In this document: positions 1 through 64,000 of the stretch, one piece after another
How the letters are laid out: each line of letters opens with the position of its first letter
Position numbering within the stretch: the first letter of the stretch is position 1
Source: Luidia sarsii
Lineage: Eukaryota; Echinodermata; Asteroidea; Paxillosida; Luidiidae
DNA: 64,000 bases
Direction: 5' to 3'
Assembly: GCA_949987565.1 (NCBI GenBank)
Contig: OX465115.1
Location: 14,546,017 to 14,610,016, forward strand
Made by a program: the position numbers and the translations under genes
Notes under the pieces: generated by a model
What the model was told of the DNA's origin: nothing
The model's input: only the letters and a program-made list of their open reading frames with translations
Database searches by the model: none

Positions 1-2175
1 TGAAAATGGCCGTGAGGTCGTTCTCAGGAAATAACCATTGGTAGCCGGACACTGACTGGCCACTGTTTGGCCACAAAAAAATTCCAGCCAAGAAACAACC
101 CTTTCCACTTATCCTACGTCTTTGTTGTCACACACAATAAGCAGCTATTCTAAACACCAAAATAGAGAACGCACCACACAGTTCCAACAGACACAGGTAT
201 ATACAATGGCTACACATTCACTGTACATGCAATACACATAGAATGATAACCACTGCCTGGCACAGTGTCACTGTCTAAAAAAAAAAAAATCAATGTTCTA
301 ACACAAAGGTTTTCACATCATGAAATAACCAGCGTCAGTCACACATGTGCCTATGTGTGTTCGTGTACAGAAATGGGGGGATGTGTGTCTACGGGGTACT
401 CCTGCTCGTCTGGCAAGGCACCCGACCATTCTACAGCTACAGTGTACTATCACATTCATTGGTGGCCAGACAGGGAGTCAAAAGTTGGAATCAAATGCTC
501 GCTAGGAAACAAAATCCAGCCCGATTGCCGTCAAGTCTCTTTGTCTGACAGATTTCGAAGGACAGACCATGAATAATCATCAACCTTTTGGGCTTGCTTT
601 TTACAAAATTTCTCTACAATATCTTCCCAAACGTTGCGGACAAACATACTCATTGGTTTTAAGGTCTCACACACACACAAGTGTAACAGAAACGTCACAA
701 TGAATGGACCAGACAAGATACTCAGAGCATGATGAATCGGTGGAAAGGTCAAAGGTCATACCCAAACGAAAACAAACGATTCTGAACAACATTTGAAATT
801 GAAAAAAAGAAAAAAAGAAAAGAAAAAAGAACTGAAAAGTGATTCTGGCTAATTCTGACCATCTAAGTGCTTTCTCTTTTGGGATAATAATGACTGCTTG
901 CCAAATGAGCAACTGTCAAAAATCAAAAAGGAACTTTTTGTATGGTCATGCTGCCAAACGGGAATATCATAACTAGTAAATGAAAAAGATAAATGCAGCA
1001 ATTTCTCAACCAAAAAGCCATGCACACTCTCGCAAATGCCAATGTTAGAACCAAACTTTTGATTCAAAATTATTTTAAACCTGAAATGTTTACAGTACAC
1101 ACTGTACATTTCCACTTTTTTTTGCGGGGGAGTTGTCAAATAAAAAAAAAATAGGGAAAAAATAACATTGTTTTCGTATGGTCACCAAAAACTAAAAAAT
1201 TGACAGGATGAAATATAACAAGTGCCAAAATGTGCATTTGTAGAACGTACCCATTGCTGCTCAGATGAGTAAAAAGCAGGACAAGACAGCAGAGAAACAT
1301 GAGAGAATCAGTCAAGAATCCTTAACACAGATTTTCTCCCCTTTTCTTCAAGCACAGTGCAAGGTGCAAGAATCTAAATCAACTCTGAAATTTGGTAATT
1401 TTTTCAAAAATTGGGTTCTGGCAAAACAGAGACTCAATAAATGTGTGAAACTTTGATAAAAAGCAGATCATTTTTGTTGGTGCTTTCCGAAGAATATGGG
1501 AGGAATTTCTCAATAAGGAGAGAAGAATTTTGTAATATCTTTGATTTAGTGACTGCCAATGTTGTGGAGTTGAGCTTCATTTTGGTTTTTGGTTTTTCAG
1601 TCTAAAGATTGTGGAATATGTAAACTGGTATCCTGTTGTGTGTTGATGGAAAGCTACACACCAGTATGAGCACCGACTACACTGTGACGACATCACAAAC
1701 AACGGGCGAGGACAGGTCCTCGTTGCCGCGGCAACAACGGAAAAGGAACTCTCCCAGACTACGGGACACTGACCCATGGAATAATGACTTCAAGTTTTAG
1801 GTTGAAGATGGTACAAGGTCAGGGTATGGGTGAAAAATGAAAGAAAAAAAATCAAATACCTATGAATTATGCAAATAAATGAGCAGAAATGGCTGTACAT
1901 CTTCAAGATACACCGATCAAACTTATCAGAACCTGAAGTAAGATCAGATGCGTCTGTGCTTCTGAGAAACATCTCTGATTCCAACTTTTGACTCCCTGGG
2001 GCTTGCCCACAGTTTTGGGGGGTGTTTTCTTTGGCTCGGGAGGAGGGGAGAGGGGAGTGAGGAGGGAGGTTTTGGTGTCTGCGGAGCCAAGCCCCCTTCC
2101 TCCTCCTCCTCCTCCTCCTCCGTCTCCTCTCCGCTCTCCCTACATTCCCGTAGGCCGACACTGAGCGCATCTTAC
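1..2175. other. Intron or 3' region without recognisable genes
   Basis: AT-rich sequence with short A and T runs. A pyrimidine/CTC run sits at 2097-2125 and a GTTGCCGCGGCAAC palindrome at about 1720-1733. I saw no conserved exon on either strand. Confidence 0.6.
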
Positions 2176-54130
<51,955 letters not shown>

Positions 54131-54250
54131 CTGCAGAAACAAACGAGAAGGAGAGAGAAAGGATATCAAGCAATCTGTAGCAACCATTGGCCTGGGAAAA
54201 AAATCTCTAAAAAATCGTCAGAACCAAGTAATGGCTTGGCTGTCTCCTCC

Positions 54251-54700
54251 AATTTCTGACATCCTCGACAGGTCCACTCTTGTCAGAACTATCATATTTT
54301 TACCCCAAATTTATTTTTTTCAAGATCTGTCCGAAAATGGCTCTTAGGGTATCTGAGAGCCCTCTGACATGGATGTGACTACTGGTCAACCCAATGAAGA
54401 CATGTTTTTACCACAAAAAAATTTACTTGAATTTTGACCCAATTTCTGACATTCTCAACAGGTCCGCTCCTGTCAGAACTATCAATTTTTGAACCTCAAT
54501 TTTTTTTTCAAATCTGTCCGAAAATGACTCTTCAGTTAGCTGAGAGCCCACTGACATGGATGAGACTACTGGTCAACCCAATGAAGACATTTTTTAGCAC
54601 AACAAAATTTACTTGAATTTTGCCTGACCCAATTTCTGACATTCTCGACAGGTCTGCTCCTGTCAGAAATTTCAATTGTTGACCCCCAATTTTTGTTTCG
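54251..54700. repeat. 190-bp tandem repeat, 2.4 units
   Basis: aatttctgacat starts units at 54251, 54441 and 54631, an exact 190-bp period. Each unit has ctgtccgaaaatg and tactggtcaacccaatgaag. Immediately upstream of exon 1 of the window. Confidence 0.92.
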
Positions 54701-56168
54701 CTGTGTCTGTTTCTTAGTCATACAGTGGAACATCAAAAATAAATGAAAATAAAATGATCAATCAGGTGCTATGGGCTTCACTTAAATTATGATCTGGATT
54801 GCTGAAAAACACACTCAACCTCTTGATTGTTTTTGATGTACAGGGGGTACATGTACCGGTACCCACATGTACATATTGTACATCATGTATATATATTGAT
54901 GTGACTCATGCTAACTCACACCTGCTCTTACTATCATGTACATAATACTATACATACATGTAGGTACGTGTACTGTACATGTACAACTACTATGATATGC
55001 ACACGTTCATTTACATGTTCAATGTACATGTACATTTATATTTATTTCCCATAACTATTGCCCGAACCATATCCCAAATCCTCTGACCAGTTTTCTGAAG
55101 TCTTGAGGGAGTTTCTTAAAGCCTTGAGCTCAGAAACAAAAATAGAAAAAAAAACCTGAAAATACAAGATTAAAATTCAAATACTGTAAATGAATGAAAA
55201 ACTGATTAGGAACTTTTGAACAAATTGAAAAATGACAAAGAAACTAGGTTAGTTTTCATTTTTCGATAGGATTAAAAAAATCCTAACAAAAAAGGCTGAC
55301 CACAAAGTTCTGCAAGCCCTGAATCTGGTTAAGTTGCTCCTGAAGGCAACCATGCCGTAATCTCTAAGTTTGTTCCAATTCTATCTTCAATTCTCGTCGG
55401 TGATTTTTCTGACAATCGTATCCTTATTTCAGTCCCCGACTACAGATCAAACTAATGACGGATCCAGCGAACAACCAGAAAGAAAAACCACGAGGCACAA
55501 AATGCATATATTTTCGGATAATTTCAGACAAGAAAAATAACCCCCAGACAGGTTGGCGCCAGTGAAAATCTAATAAGTATCACGTTTCACAGAAAGGAGA
55601 ACAATGCAAGACAATGCAATGAGTATCTATGACGAAGACCAGCCCCACGTCATCTATACGTTCCCCAAAGCTTGGCAATGCATTTCTGATTCAGTGATTG
55701 TACCCCGAGAGCAGGGAGAGACAAAAAAACACAAAACCCAAAAAACTAAACAAACGGGAAAACAAAAAATGGCCTTGGCCGAGGAAATTAAGAGCCGGGG
55801 CACCACCGGCACTGACTGACCACTAGGCATTGACTGTTTGCTTGCTACTCGGCAGGATTCATAGACCAATGAGCGATGAGGGCGGAGGAAGGCATTCTGA
55901 AGCGGAGAATTTGCGGAGGCCATCAGAAGTAATATATGTCTGACGCATCTCCGTCTTACTTGCAAAACAACAACTCCCGTTTTGACGCCACGGTTTTGTT
56001 CCACATGCATAATGTGCACGCCCACAGAATTTCTCCAAATATCCAGATAATAGACAGTGGATGGTGCATTTCACACTGTACATGTACTATGATGCACACA
56101 TGCACTGTATATGTACACTGTACATGTACATGTACTGTACACTGCCTGCATACATGTATATGTTCAGT

Positions 56169-56430
56169 GTATGTCCCTTCACGAATCCATGGATCAGGCT
56201 CGGGCTCAGGCTTCGTCTCCGTTTGACAAAACCTGAAAATCCAAGTTGTGATTTTTCGCCGAATTTGAAGGTTAGTTAATTGGCAGAGTACAGTACAGAG
56301 TATTCACCAGAAAAATGGGGCCAAACCCTTAGTTTCTACGTTGATGCCTCTGACATTAAAACGGAAAAGAGAAAAATGACCTACGCCAGAAAAGGCAGAA
56401 GCCTAAGCCTTCATTTCGTAAACGGCCTAA
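56169..56430. mobile_element. Reversed copy of the TAAGGCC MITE
   Basis: Shares gaatccatggatcaggctcg and ttcgtaaacggcctaa with the element at 42326-42570 in reverse order. Confidence 0.5.
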
Positions 56431-57944
56431 GTATGCACTGCCATCTTTGAATTTCCAAGCCCGCCAAGGACACACTTTATCACAGATCTATTTCACACAG
56501 ATAAATAATCAAGGAGAAATTGTGTCCGCTTGTCCTCCATACGGTACAAGTACATGTACCGTATGTTCTACTTCACTGTCGGGCAACTTAACAAATGCAA
56601 TGAGGTATTTGAAGGAAGTATGGTATATGTACAAGTACGTGCCAGCAATCTTGCATGGGCCCATATGAAATTGCGTACATGTACCGGTACAGTGGTACAC
56701 TGTACTGTACATGTACATGTAAATGGGTAAATGTACATGTACGTACATTTTCAGGTACATGTATTTGCACACTGTGCATACATTTACATCGTACGTACAT
56801 GTACATGTACATGTACTTACCGTACATTCTACATGTATGTATTTTACATACATATATATGCACTGTATCCACAAGTTCTGCTTATGTACACGATATATTT
56901 GATAATACTACCTGGTATGTACATGTACCGTACATGTACGTTTGAAATTTTTAATGTTATTACACAGTGCATGTACTCACATGCCACAGACACACATCAT
57001 ATTAAAATACAATCACCGCACTTCCTGCGGGAAATTACAAAATGCATTCTGCGAGCAAATTCGTCTGAATGAGGAGTCATAATTTGCTCATTTAACGTTA
57101 GAACCGCAGCATACCAAGAGATGGCGTCACAAATTAGTGTGTTCTGTTTAAATCTGCACGCCTACATATGGTAAATTAAATATCCAATGAGATTAGCTGA
57201 GAGGAAGTATTTCTATGAGAATTCATTGGATGCTGCTGTAATGTACATGTACATGTACAGCTAATTGCATAGCTGTCAACCTATCTTAAAGGAAATACTT
57301 TAAGAAAGCAATACTTCTGGCTGCTGAAAAAGAGGAAACTACATAGGAATACATGTGTACCGGTATTTTCAAGCTAAAAATCCGAATCTGTTGTCAAGAG
57401 CGTAAGCGATCCATTTTTACCCCAAAAAAGAAAAATGATATCTCCAAAATAGGAATGGTTGCCAGCTATGCTAATGTACATACAGTATAGGGAGCCTAGG
57501 GAGGATATATCACAACCTTTATCAATCTTCTAATGAAACAGTACCACCGACCATCGATTGGCTGTGTAATGAGTCATCATTTGACCGTGGAGAACCCTGC
57601 AGTCTGGTACCCTGTCTCCTCCTCTGTAGCAACCAGACTGTATCCATTTCTCCCCCAACCCTACTCTCTCTCCCTCTCCCCCCCCCCAACCCCCACCGAC
57701 CATCAAATCCGTGACAAATTCAAAGCGATGACTAAGGTCTCGAGGGCGCCCGTGCAGTTTTGGCGCAAGCTCCGCCATTTAATTACGTCCTGTGCCTGAC
57801 CATGGGCCACTGGCATTGGTCGGTAACAGACAGAGGCCCGTCTCTACATGTATAGAGACCAGTCCTTAGCGTTTTTCGTGTGCAGTACATTGACTGCACA
57901 TTATCATTTATAAATGTCCAGCAATGCTCCCATGATTTCATCCA

Positions 57945-58525
57945 TTCTCACTCCTCTCCCCCTCTCATGCCCATCTCTCTCCCTCTCCCTCCATCTCTCT
58001 CTCTCTGTCTCTCTCCCCATTCATATCTGTCTCTCTCTCTCCACCCATCTCTCTCTCTCTCTCCATCCCTATCTCTCTCTCCACCTCTCTCTCCCTTTCT
58101 CACCCCCCTTCCACACCCATGGCCATCTCTCTCCCTATCCCTCCATCTCCCCCCTCTCCCTCCCTTTCCCTCTCCCTCCCTTTCCCTCTCCACTCCCTCT
58201 GCCTCCCTCTCTCCATCTCTCTCTCTCTCTTGTTCTCTCTCCCTCTCTCTCTCTCCATCAATTTTTCTCTCTCCCTCTCTCTCTCCCTCCTCTCTCTCTC
58301 TCTCTCCCTCTCTCTTTCTCTCTCTCCCTCCCCTCTCTCTCTTTCTCTCTCTCCATCCATTTCTCTCTCCCTCTCTCCCTCTCTCTTTCTCTGTCTTCCC
58401 CCTCTCCCTCTCTCTCTTCCCCTCCCCCTCTCTAACTCTCCCTCCCCCTCTCTCCCTCTCTCTTTTTTCTCTCTCCCTCCCCCCCCCTCTCTCTCTCTCT
58501 CTCTCTTCCCCTCCCTCTCCCCTTA
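57945..58525 (+). repeat. CT microsatellite
   Basis: About 580 bp of CTCTCC and CTCT units; the plus-strand frames are artefacts. Confidence 0.95.
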
Positions 58526-59104
58526 TCTGCTCAAAGCATTAAAACCATTTTGTGCAGGCAAAGCCGGCATCAATGTAGACACATTCCTGAGGAAATATCA
58601 CCTGAGCACCCACGCTCCCACACACTTGATTAGGTTTTCAGAATTGTACTGTACAGGTATGTGTTGGGAAGGGGGGGGGGGTAGAATGAGTGGGGGCACG
58701 AACAATTTGCCTAGGCTCATATCATAATTTTATCTGATGTATACATGTACATGTACGTGTACATGTTCATGTGTACATGTCATCATGTACAACTGTATCG
58801 TGCCTCAGTCTACCATCCGTTCTCCCTTGCTTCAAATTGTTTCAATTCATTTCTGAAATCTGAATGTTGTCAAAATTAGGTAGCATCTCCACAGTTTTGT
58901 GTGGGTTTCGGCTTTTGCTTGGCACTCAGAAGATCTCTGCATATCGACGGCATTTTCACCAACTGATCATTCAGTTTGGAACGTGAAAAAGGGCATCAAA
59001 ACCTACCTCAAGATGCACAACAGTATCAACTCGTTTTGTTCACCGCAAAGACCACGACATCACAAGCTCAAATGAGATTTGAAGGTTTGCATGGTGATAA
59101 TATC

Positions 59105-59333
59105 AGGATAAATAGGTTTGCGGAGACACCATGTAAATTCTCTTTTGTGAGTAAGTGTGGTTCTGAAAAGAACCGGAGGAACTCGACGTTTCGAACAGTA
59201 TACTCTGCTCGTCTTTCTCCTGAAGACGAGCAGAGTATACTGTTCGAAACGTCGAGTTCCTCCGGTTCTTTTCAGAACCACACTTACTCACAAAAGAGAA
59301 TTTACATGGTGTCTCCGCAAACCTATTTATCCT
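59105..59333. repeat. Perfect 111-bp inverted repeat
   Basis: Arms 59105-59215 and 59223-59333 are identical when reversed (111 of 111 by eye) with a 7-bp loop tctcctg. Each arm has tttgcggagacaccatgtaa, ggttctgaaaagaacc and gacgtttcgaacagtatac. Member of the TTTGCGGTGACACCATG foldback family. Confidence 0.92.
59220..59253 (+). ncRNA. Hammerhead-like ribozyme motif in a perfect palindrome
   Basis: CTGAAGA, one unpaired C, stem GAGCAG/CTGTTC, then GAAACGTC. Compared with 22257-22290 the stem has changed bases but still pairs (GGCCAG/CTGGTC against GAGCAG/CTGTTC), which supports an RNA structure. It straddles the loop and right arm of the 111-bp inverted repeat. Confidence 0.45.
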
Positions 59334-59754
59334 CATCACAAGCTCACAAGATCACTTACTGGGGTATTCTGTGCACTACCATTTTCAAGGTGGCCAAAAA
59401 TACTTTGGGAAGTTTTCAAAGCGATTTTTTTCAAAGTGCATCTGTTGGTTTTTTTTTCTGGTGAAAGGATGGATGAGCCAATACATGGTGTACCTGAAAA
59501 TGCCAATAATTTTCAGCTCACACTATTGAATTACAAGTATATGTTTGTGATACACAGTATATGTACATTTGAAGACTTTGTTTGTAAAATAATATATGCC
59601 GTATCAGTAAGACTTTAGAAAATGTGTTGTGGAAGTAATGATTACATGTATGAGGTGACTCCATGAAAGCAATTGCTGTGTTGCTGGTGTGGTCCTGAAA
59701 AGGAAGGTTTCACTACAGCTTTCAAACAGTGTGCTCTGTTGGTCTTCAGAGCAA

Positions 59755-59922
59755 TATTGTCACTATTGTCACTTTTGTCACTAATGTTACTATTCTCACT
59801 ATTCTCACTATTCTCACTATTGTCACTTTTGTCATTATTGTCACTTTTGTCACTTTTGTCACTATTGTCACTTTTGTCACTATTGTCACTATTGTCACTT
59901 TTGTCACTATTTTCATATTGCT
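59755..59922 (+). repeat. 9-bp minisatellite TGTCACTWT
   Basis: Units tattgtcac and ttttgtcac, about 18 copies. Confidence 0.9.
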
Positions 59923-60284
59923 TAGCGCCCGATTGCCTTGCAGCAAATTACAGTCAGATGAGTGCTCTGCTACCTAAAGGCGGCCTAGAAATCATCCAAG
60001 CTACCGTGTTTACAGAAAAATCCAGTCAAGGTAACCGATCAGGCAAACACCTGAAGGTTAGGCTTTATTTGAAAATGAAGGACGGTATTTCAGGAAATGA
60101 ACTCCTTTTGTACGTGTGGCACGTAGGGGGGGAGGTAGTTCATTACAAAGCCATTTATTACACCAAGGTTCACGGCAGATGAACGTGCTCATGTAAAACC
60201 GTACATGTAGGTTGCATCAGAGTACAGGGGCCTATTTCAATCTGCTACATGTATGGGAGAAAATTCTTCCCTGTGATATACAAA

Positions 60285-60445
60285 ATGGTTGCAAACTGCT
60301 TACTGACTAAAATTACCAAAATATAAATCTCAAAATTTAGTGGGCCTGACGTTTCGATCCTAGCAGGACCTTTCCCAAAGGCAGGCTTTCCCTGCCTTTG
60401 GGAAAGGTCCTGCTAGGATCGAAACGTCAGGCCCACTAAATTTGG
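60285..60445. repeat. Foldback repeat, GGCCTGACGTTTCGATC family, perfect arms
   Basis: Arms 60333-60385 and 60391-60443 are identical over 53 bp with a 5-bp loop. The left side also carries gcaaactgcttactgact. Most perfect copy of the family here. Confidence 0.85.
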
Positions 60446-61029
60446 AAAATTCTACCCCGTGTAAACAGGAGTACAAAGCACGTTACGATGCGATGTCTCA
60501 ATTGCGTCTGACTTGTACAGTAGTCCACTATTCTTTTACTCAGCATGAAAGACAAGCAAAGTGTGGGTCGGCAAAGTGATCTTGCGAATCATGACATAAA
60601 AGCAAATTTTTGGTGCTTAACTCCATGGAATTGGCCCCAGATGTGGGCACGGAAAAATATCCATTCATCACCCATTGCAATCCCTGCACCCTACTGGGTC
60701 TATTTGAACCGAATAAATGGCATTTAATGGAGGGGCGGGCGCCTCTCTTTCCTTTGAATATGGCAAGCAATTTGGCCTTCGGGTTCCTCGTATTGATTCT
60801 TGCATTTCTTTCTGGTTTTTTTTCTTTCCTTCGGCCAACCGCTGATAGATGATTGAGTGACCCCGTCTGCAACAGAACCTATGCTAAGGTCGCGCGGCAC
60901 AAGGTGGCCACAGTGAGTCAGGCTGTATCACGTACATGTATACTCTGCGCAAGGCCAATGAGACATTAGGTGATTCAACGCTCTTCTCAGAAAACTAAAC
61001 GACAAAATAAATAATGTATGCCCAACAAA

Positions 61030-61140
61030 TTCTGCCTTTTAGAGAGGTCCTGCTAGGATCAAAACGTCAGGCCCTCCTAATTTCTGATATAGGCTTTTTG
61101 GTCATTTTAGTCAGTAAGCAGTTTGCAACGTTTTTGCATA
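61030..61140. repeat. Partial copy of the GGCCTGACGTTTCGATC family
   Basis: gaggtcctgctaggatcaaa acgtcaggccc followed by ggtcattttagtcagtaagc agtttgcaac. Confidence 0.7.
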
Positions 61141-61479
61141 ATCACTGTCATCAAAGGAATTGTGATTATATAAAATACGAATATAAACATTTCACTATCT
61201 AGGGAGAAAAATTAAATGCTAAAAATGCACCTCAGAAGATTAAGAATAATGTATTCATTCATCATTGAGCATGCATACAGCGTTCACTGGCAAAGGCATA
61301 AGTGAGTTTCAATCCCAAAAGATAATGAATGCCATGTCGATGTGCACGCATCAAAACGTACAGGACAAGCTTGGGATAAGGCCGCTGAAGATTTCTGATT
61401 AGAAAGATTGCAGAGAAACCCGATGCCTGAGCCTTAATTCTGTAGTCGTTTAGAATCCTGATTTGGAATCACGGCTTAA

Positions 61480-61640
61480 AGCCCCTACACAACATTGGTC
61501 AGATCGAAAAACAGAAACGTTCACAGATCTACATGAAACTTACACAGTTTGAAGATGGTTATAGTAGAAACCTCTCACTGAAATATGTCTGCCTAAAATG
61601 TTGTAATTTGGGAGAAATGAGTAAAAGAAATAGTTTACAT
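61480..61640. mobile_element. TTAA MITE, left part
   Basis: TTAA then AGCCCCTACACAACATTGGT. Interior matches 23396-23763 until it meets the hammerhead-like repeat at 61641. Confidence 0.65.
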
Positions 61641-61672
61641 CTGATGAAGGTCCAGCTAGGATCGAAACGTTA
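61641..61672 (+). ncRNA. Hammerhead-like ribozyme motif, GGTCC/GGATC stem
   Basis: CTGATGA, one unpaired A, stem GGTCC/GGATC, then GAAACGTT. This is the only copy of its family in the window with an intact CTGATGA; others read TTTGAGA at that place, changing catalytic C3 and G8. Confidence 0.42.
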
Positions 61673-63129
61673 GGCCACTTACATGTACTACAATTTTGCA
61701 TTTTACCACAGGTCCAACGGGTTGGTAAGCAGTTAGCAACAGATTTATATATTTTTTTTTGTGCCTAAATTTTGGTTGAATCGTCAGCCAACGTTTTGTA
61801 TTAAACTGCTGGTTATTACCCGAACTTGCTCCAGAATATAAAGCGTAAAATCTCCTCATTTACATCTGATAATGATGACACTGCACTCTATTACATGTAT
61901 GTGACCTACATGTATGTGACATTCTGCCCAATGGGTCACCTACTCTCCTATACCCTAGCACACCTAGGCATATTTTTGGGGTTACATGGTGTCACCGCAA
62001 ACCTACTCCCCTGCTATCCTCACCATGTAAACCTTCAAAACTCATTTCAGATGGGACACTGTATACAATATATGTGTAGAAAGCACAACAAAACATCAAC
62101 TCAAATGATGGGCACAGAAGAAAAAAAAAGACAACTGTCTACAATTTAACTACCGGTATGTTGTATTTCAACCCGTCCATACCCTTGAGAAAACTGCAGC
62201 CATTAAACAGAACGGGCAAATCATGATCTCCGGATTCGGATTGTATCTCTCAAGGAACCACTTGAGGCATGTCCCCCCCATCCGCCATCAACCCCCCTCC
62301 CCCCTCAGGACCAAACGATGCATGCATGTTCCACTTGTACCGCCAGAGTCCTCCAGAAACCCCCCCCCCCCTCCCACCCTGTCATTCGATTACCGGGGAG
62401 CAAATTGATTTAGGACTCAAACGGCCGGCGATTTCACCGAGATGAAAATGAAATCAGATTACCATTTGAAAAAGAGAGAAAAAAAGAAAAAGGATTTTGC
62501 TTCATTGGAAAGGCATAATGGGATGACGGTGTGTTTTGGGGGATGTCGGCACAAATTTCTGGTTCGAGTGGCATTCCTATGCTGTGTCCCTGCTGCAAGC
62601 TGCACATATGTAGAGATTTGTACTGTAATTGAGAGGCGTAATTTCCCACTGAGGGGAAAGCTCCCTTAATGCAAGGCACTGCTGTCGGACATTAATATGA
62701 TCATTTTCCGTTACTTGATACGGTTACTTGAGACGTACTAAAAGCTAGCATCTCCTTCTTATCCCGGATACATCTATTTGCTTAAATCCATTAGGCTATG
62801 CTGTGAAGAGCGTGGTGTTTCAATCCTAGCAGGACCTTTCTCAAAGCAACGCTATGAACATACTGTAGAGCTGCTTTGTTTTCAAGTGAATTCAGCTCAT
62901 TGCATTCAGGAAGTGAATGGTAAAGTAAAGGAGGTCCCATACTGTAATCATGGTGCAGGGGGTGGGCCTCATTAGAGAACATTGACAAGGCCACGGCATG
63001 ATGAGGTAGGGTGGCCAGTTCCTTTCCTCACTGCCTCTCAACCTCCCCCCCTCCCAGCTCTGAAGAGAGCCAAGCGCCCATTGGCTGGCTGGCTGCATGA
63101 TGGACAGAAAGCGTTTTCCAGTTTCTGCT

Positions 63130-63250
63130 ATCGATTTCACCAAAGCTATCGTAACTTACGATCAATCGCATAAAAACTCATACGGCGTGTCACAACTAAC
63201 AATGGGTTATCCATCGTACAAAATGTAAGTTGAATTACGATGAATCATCA
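63130..63250. mobile_element. Diverged copy of the GATTTCAC MITE
   Basis: Starts gatttcaccaaagctatcgt and contains gggttatccatcgta; the right end is degraded. Confidence 0.55.
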
Positions 63251-63584
63251 ATACTATTACCATGCATGATTCGAATATTACATGTACAGTCTGGAATACC
63301 CCGTACAACATCTAATATACCTACATCTATTTATTGTCTTTCCTGATTAAATAAAAAATAATCAATTTTAGGAGTATAAACTCTAATTTGAGGGTGTAGA
63401 GATGAATAATTTTATTATGTTCCAAAAGAAATAAGAAACACTAAAAAAAAAAAAATTCCATCTAAGAAAAAAGAAATTTCCATCTGAAAAAAAAAAAAAC
63501 CACCCAACTTTAACATCTGAATGCGGACAGCTGGATGGACGGAAACTGCTATTGCATAGCCTCGCACTGCTTCGCAGCTCGCCG

Positions 63585-63685
63585 AAAATGCAGAGGGCCT
63601 GACATTTCGATTCAAGCGGGACCTTTTTCTCAAAGGCGGAAAGGTCTGGCTAGGATAGAAATGTCAGGTCCTCTCAATCTTCAGG
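63585..63685. repeat. Diverged foldback of the GGCCTGACGTTTCGATC family
   Basis: gagggcctgacatttcgatt caagcgggacc and the inverse aaggtctggctaggatagaa atgtcaggtcc. Confidence 0.65.
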
Positions 63686-64000
63686 CATACATTCATGGCT
63701 CCCATGCAAGATTAGCGAGCGCCCACTTTGTCCGTCGCAGCAAACCGGGTGCCGACAGATGCCTTCAGTAACCGGCACAGTCGTCCACTACAGCACGGCC
63801 CATTACTGATTCGCATTAAGAAAAGATCACCTTGGCTAATTGTATCCCATGATTGCGCGTTGCATGGCTTCGTAGATCAATTCCCTCAAATTGTCTCCGA
63901 AACCAGAGATAGAGCGATTAGCAAGGCGGTGATTAATAAGGGTTAGTGTGTGTTAGAGTGGGATCGTTTTGATTGTCTGCTTCCAGCCCGCAGAGAACTC

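Larger units (their letters stand above)
54131..64000. other. 5' region without recognisable exons
   Basis: ACATGT arrays, a 580-bp CT tract, foldbacks and MITEs listed separately. I looked on the minus strand for the missing motor exons (VAVRVRPFN, FSFDYSYWSH) and saw neither. From 55100 to 56050, 61150 to 61470 and 62050 to 63120 nothing was recognised. Confidence 0.6.

Noticed and set aside
58976..59618. Frames repeated on both strands with identical peptides
   Set aside because: Caused by the perfect inverted repeat, not by a gene.

Overview
This is animal nuclear DNA: intron-rich, low gene density, and full of microsatellites and short DNA transposons. The one gene I can support is on the minus strand. 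It is a kinesin-3 motor of the KIF1A/KIF1B/unc-104 type, and its exons run from about 54,130 down to about 2,180. I joined 29 exons by hand, and their splice phases agree at every junction. They give about 1,288 codons: P-loop to switch II, the lysine-rich K-loop, neck coil, FHA domain, coiled coil and the long KIF1-type central region. The first exons (N-terminal beta strands of the motor) and the last exons (distal coiled coil and PH domain) were not found. They probably lie beyond the two ends of the window. The repeats (ACATGT arrays, tRNA-derived SINEs, many foldback MITEs) and the protein suggest a marine invertebrate, perhaps a deuterostome such as an echinoderm, hemichordate or lancelet. 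That placement is a guess.

Layout in plus coordinates. 1-5,144: 3' part of the gene, with one doubtful exon at 2,176-2,240. 5,145-22,655: the closely spaced exons of the central region, with a second copy of one exon at 14,431-14,524. 22,656-32,493: a 9.8 kb intron whose first 125 bases, if retained, encode a very hydrophobic C-terminus with its own stop codon. 32,494-38,882: neck coil, FHA and coiled-coil exons. 38,883-54,130: motor exons separated by large introns. 54,131-64,000: no exon recognised, only repeats; this is 5' intron or upstream sequence.

Most of the short introns carry one large simple-sequence array, and the motif differs from intron to intron (GGCAGGGA, GGGTT, GGGGCT, GA, CCTGT, a 25-bp unit and others). 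Mobile elements are mostly non-autonomous. They include MITEs with readable target-site duplications (6 bp twice, 8 bp once, TTAA, TTA, TA), two tRNA-like SINE families, two remnants of non-LTR reverse transcriptase genes, and several foldback families. Some of the foldbacks contain a hammerhead-ribozyme-like core (CTGANGA, stem, GAAACGT) of the kind known from Penelope-like retroelements.

The observations I rate highest are the hydrophobic alternative tail after exon 13, the apparently mutually exclusive pair of exon 21 copies, the hammerhead-like motifs, and a perfect 111-bp inverted repeat with a 7-bp loop.
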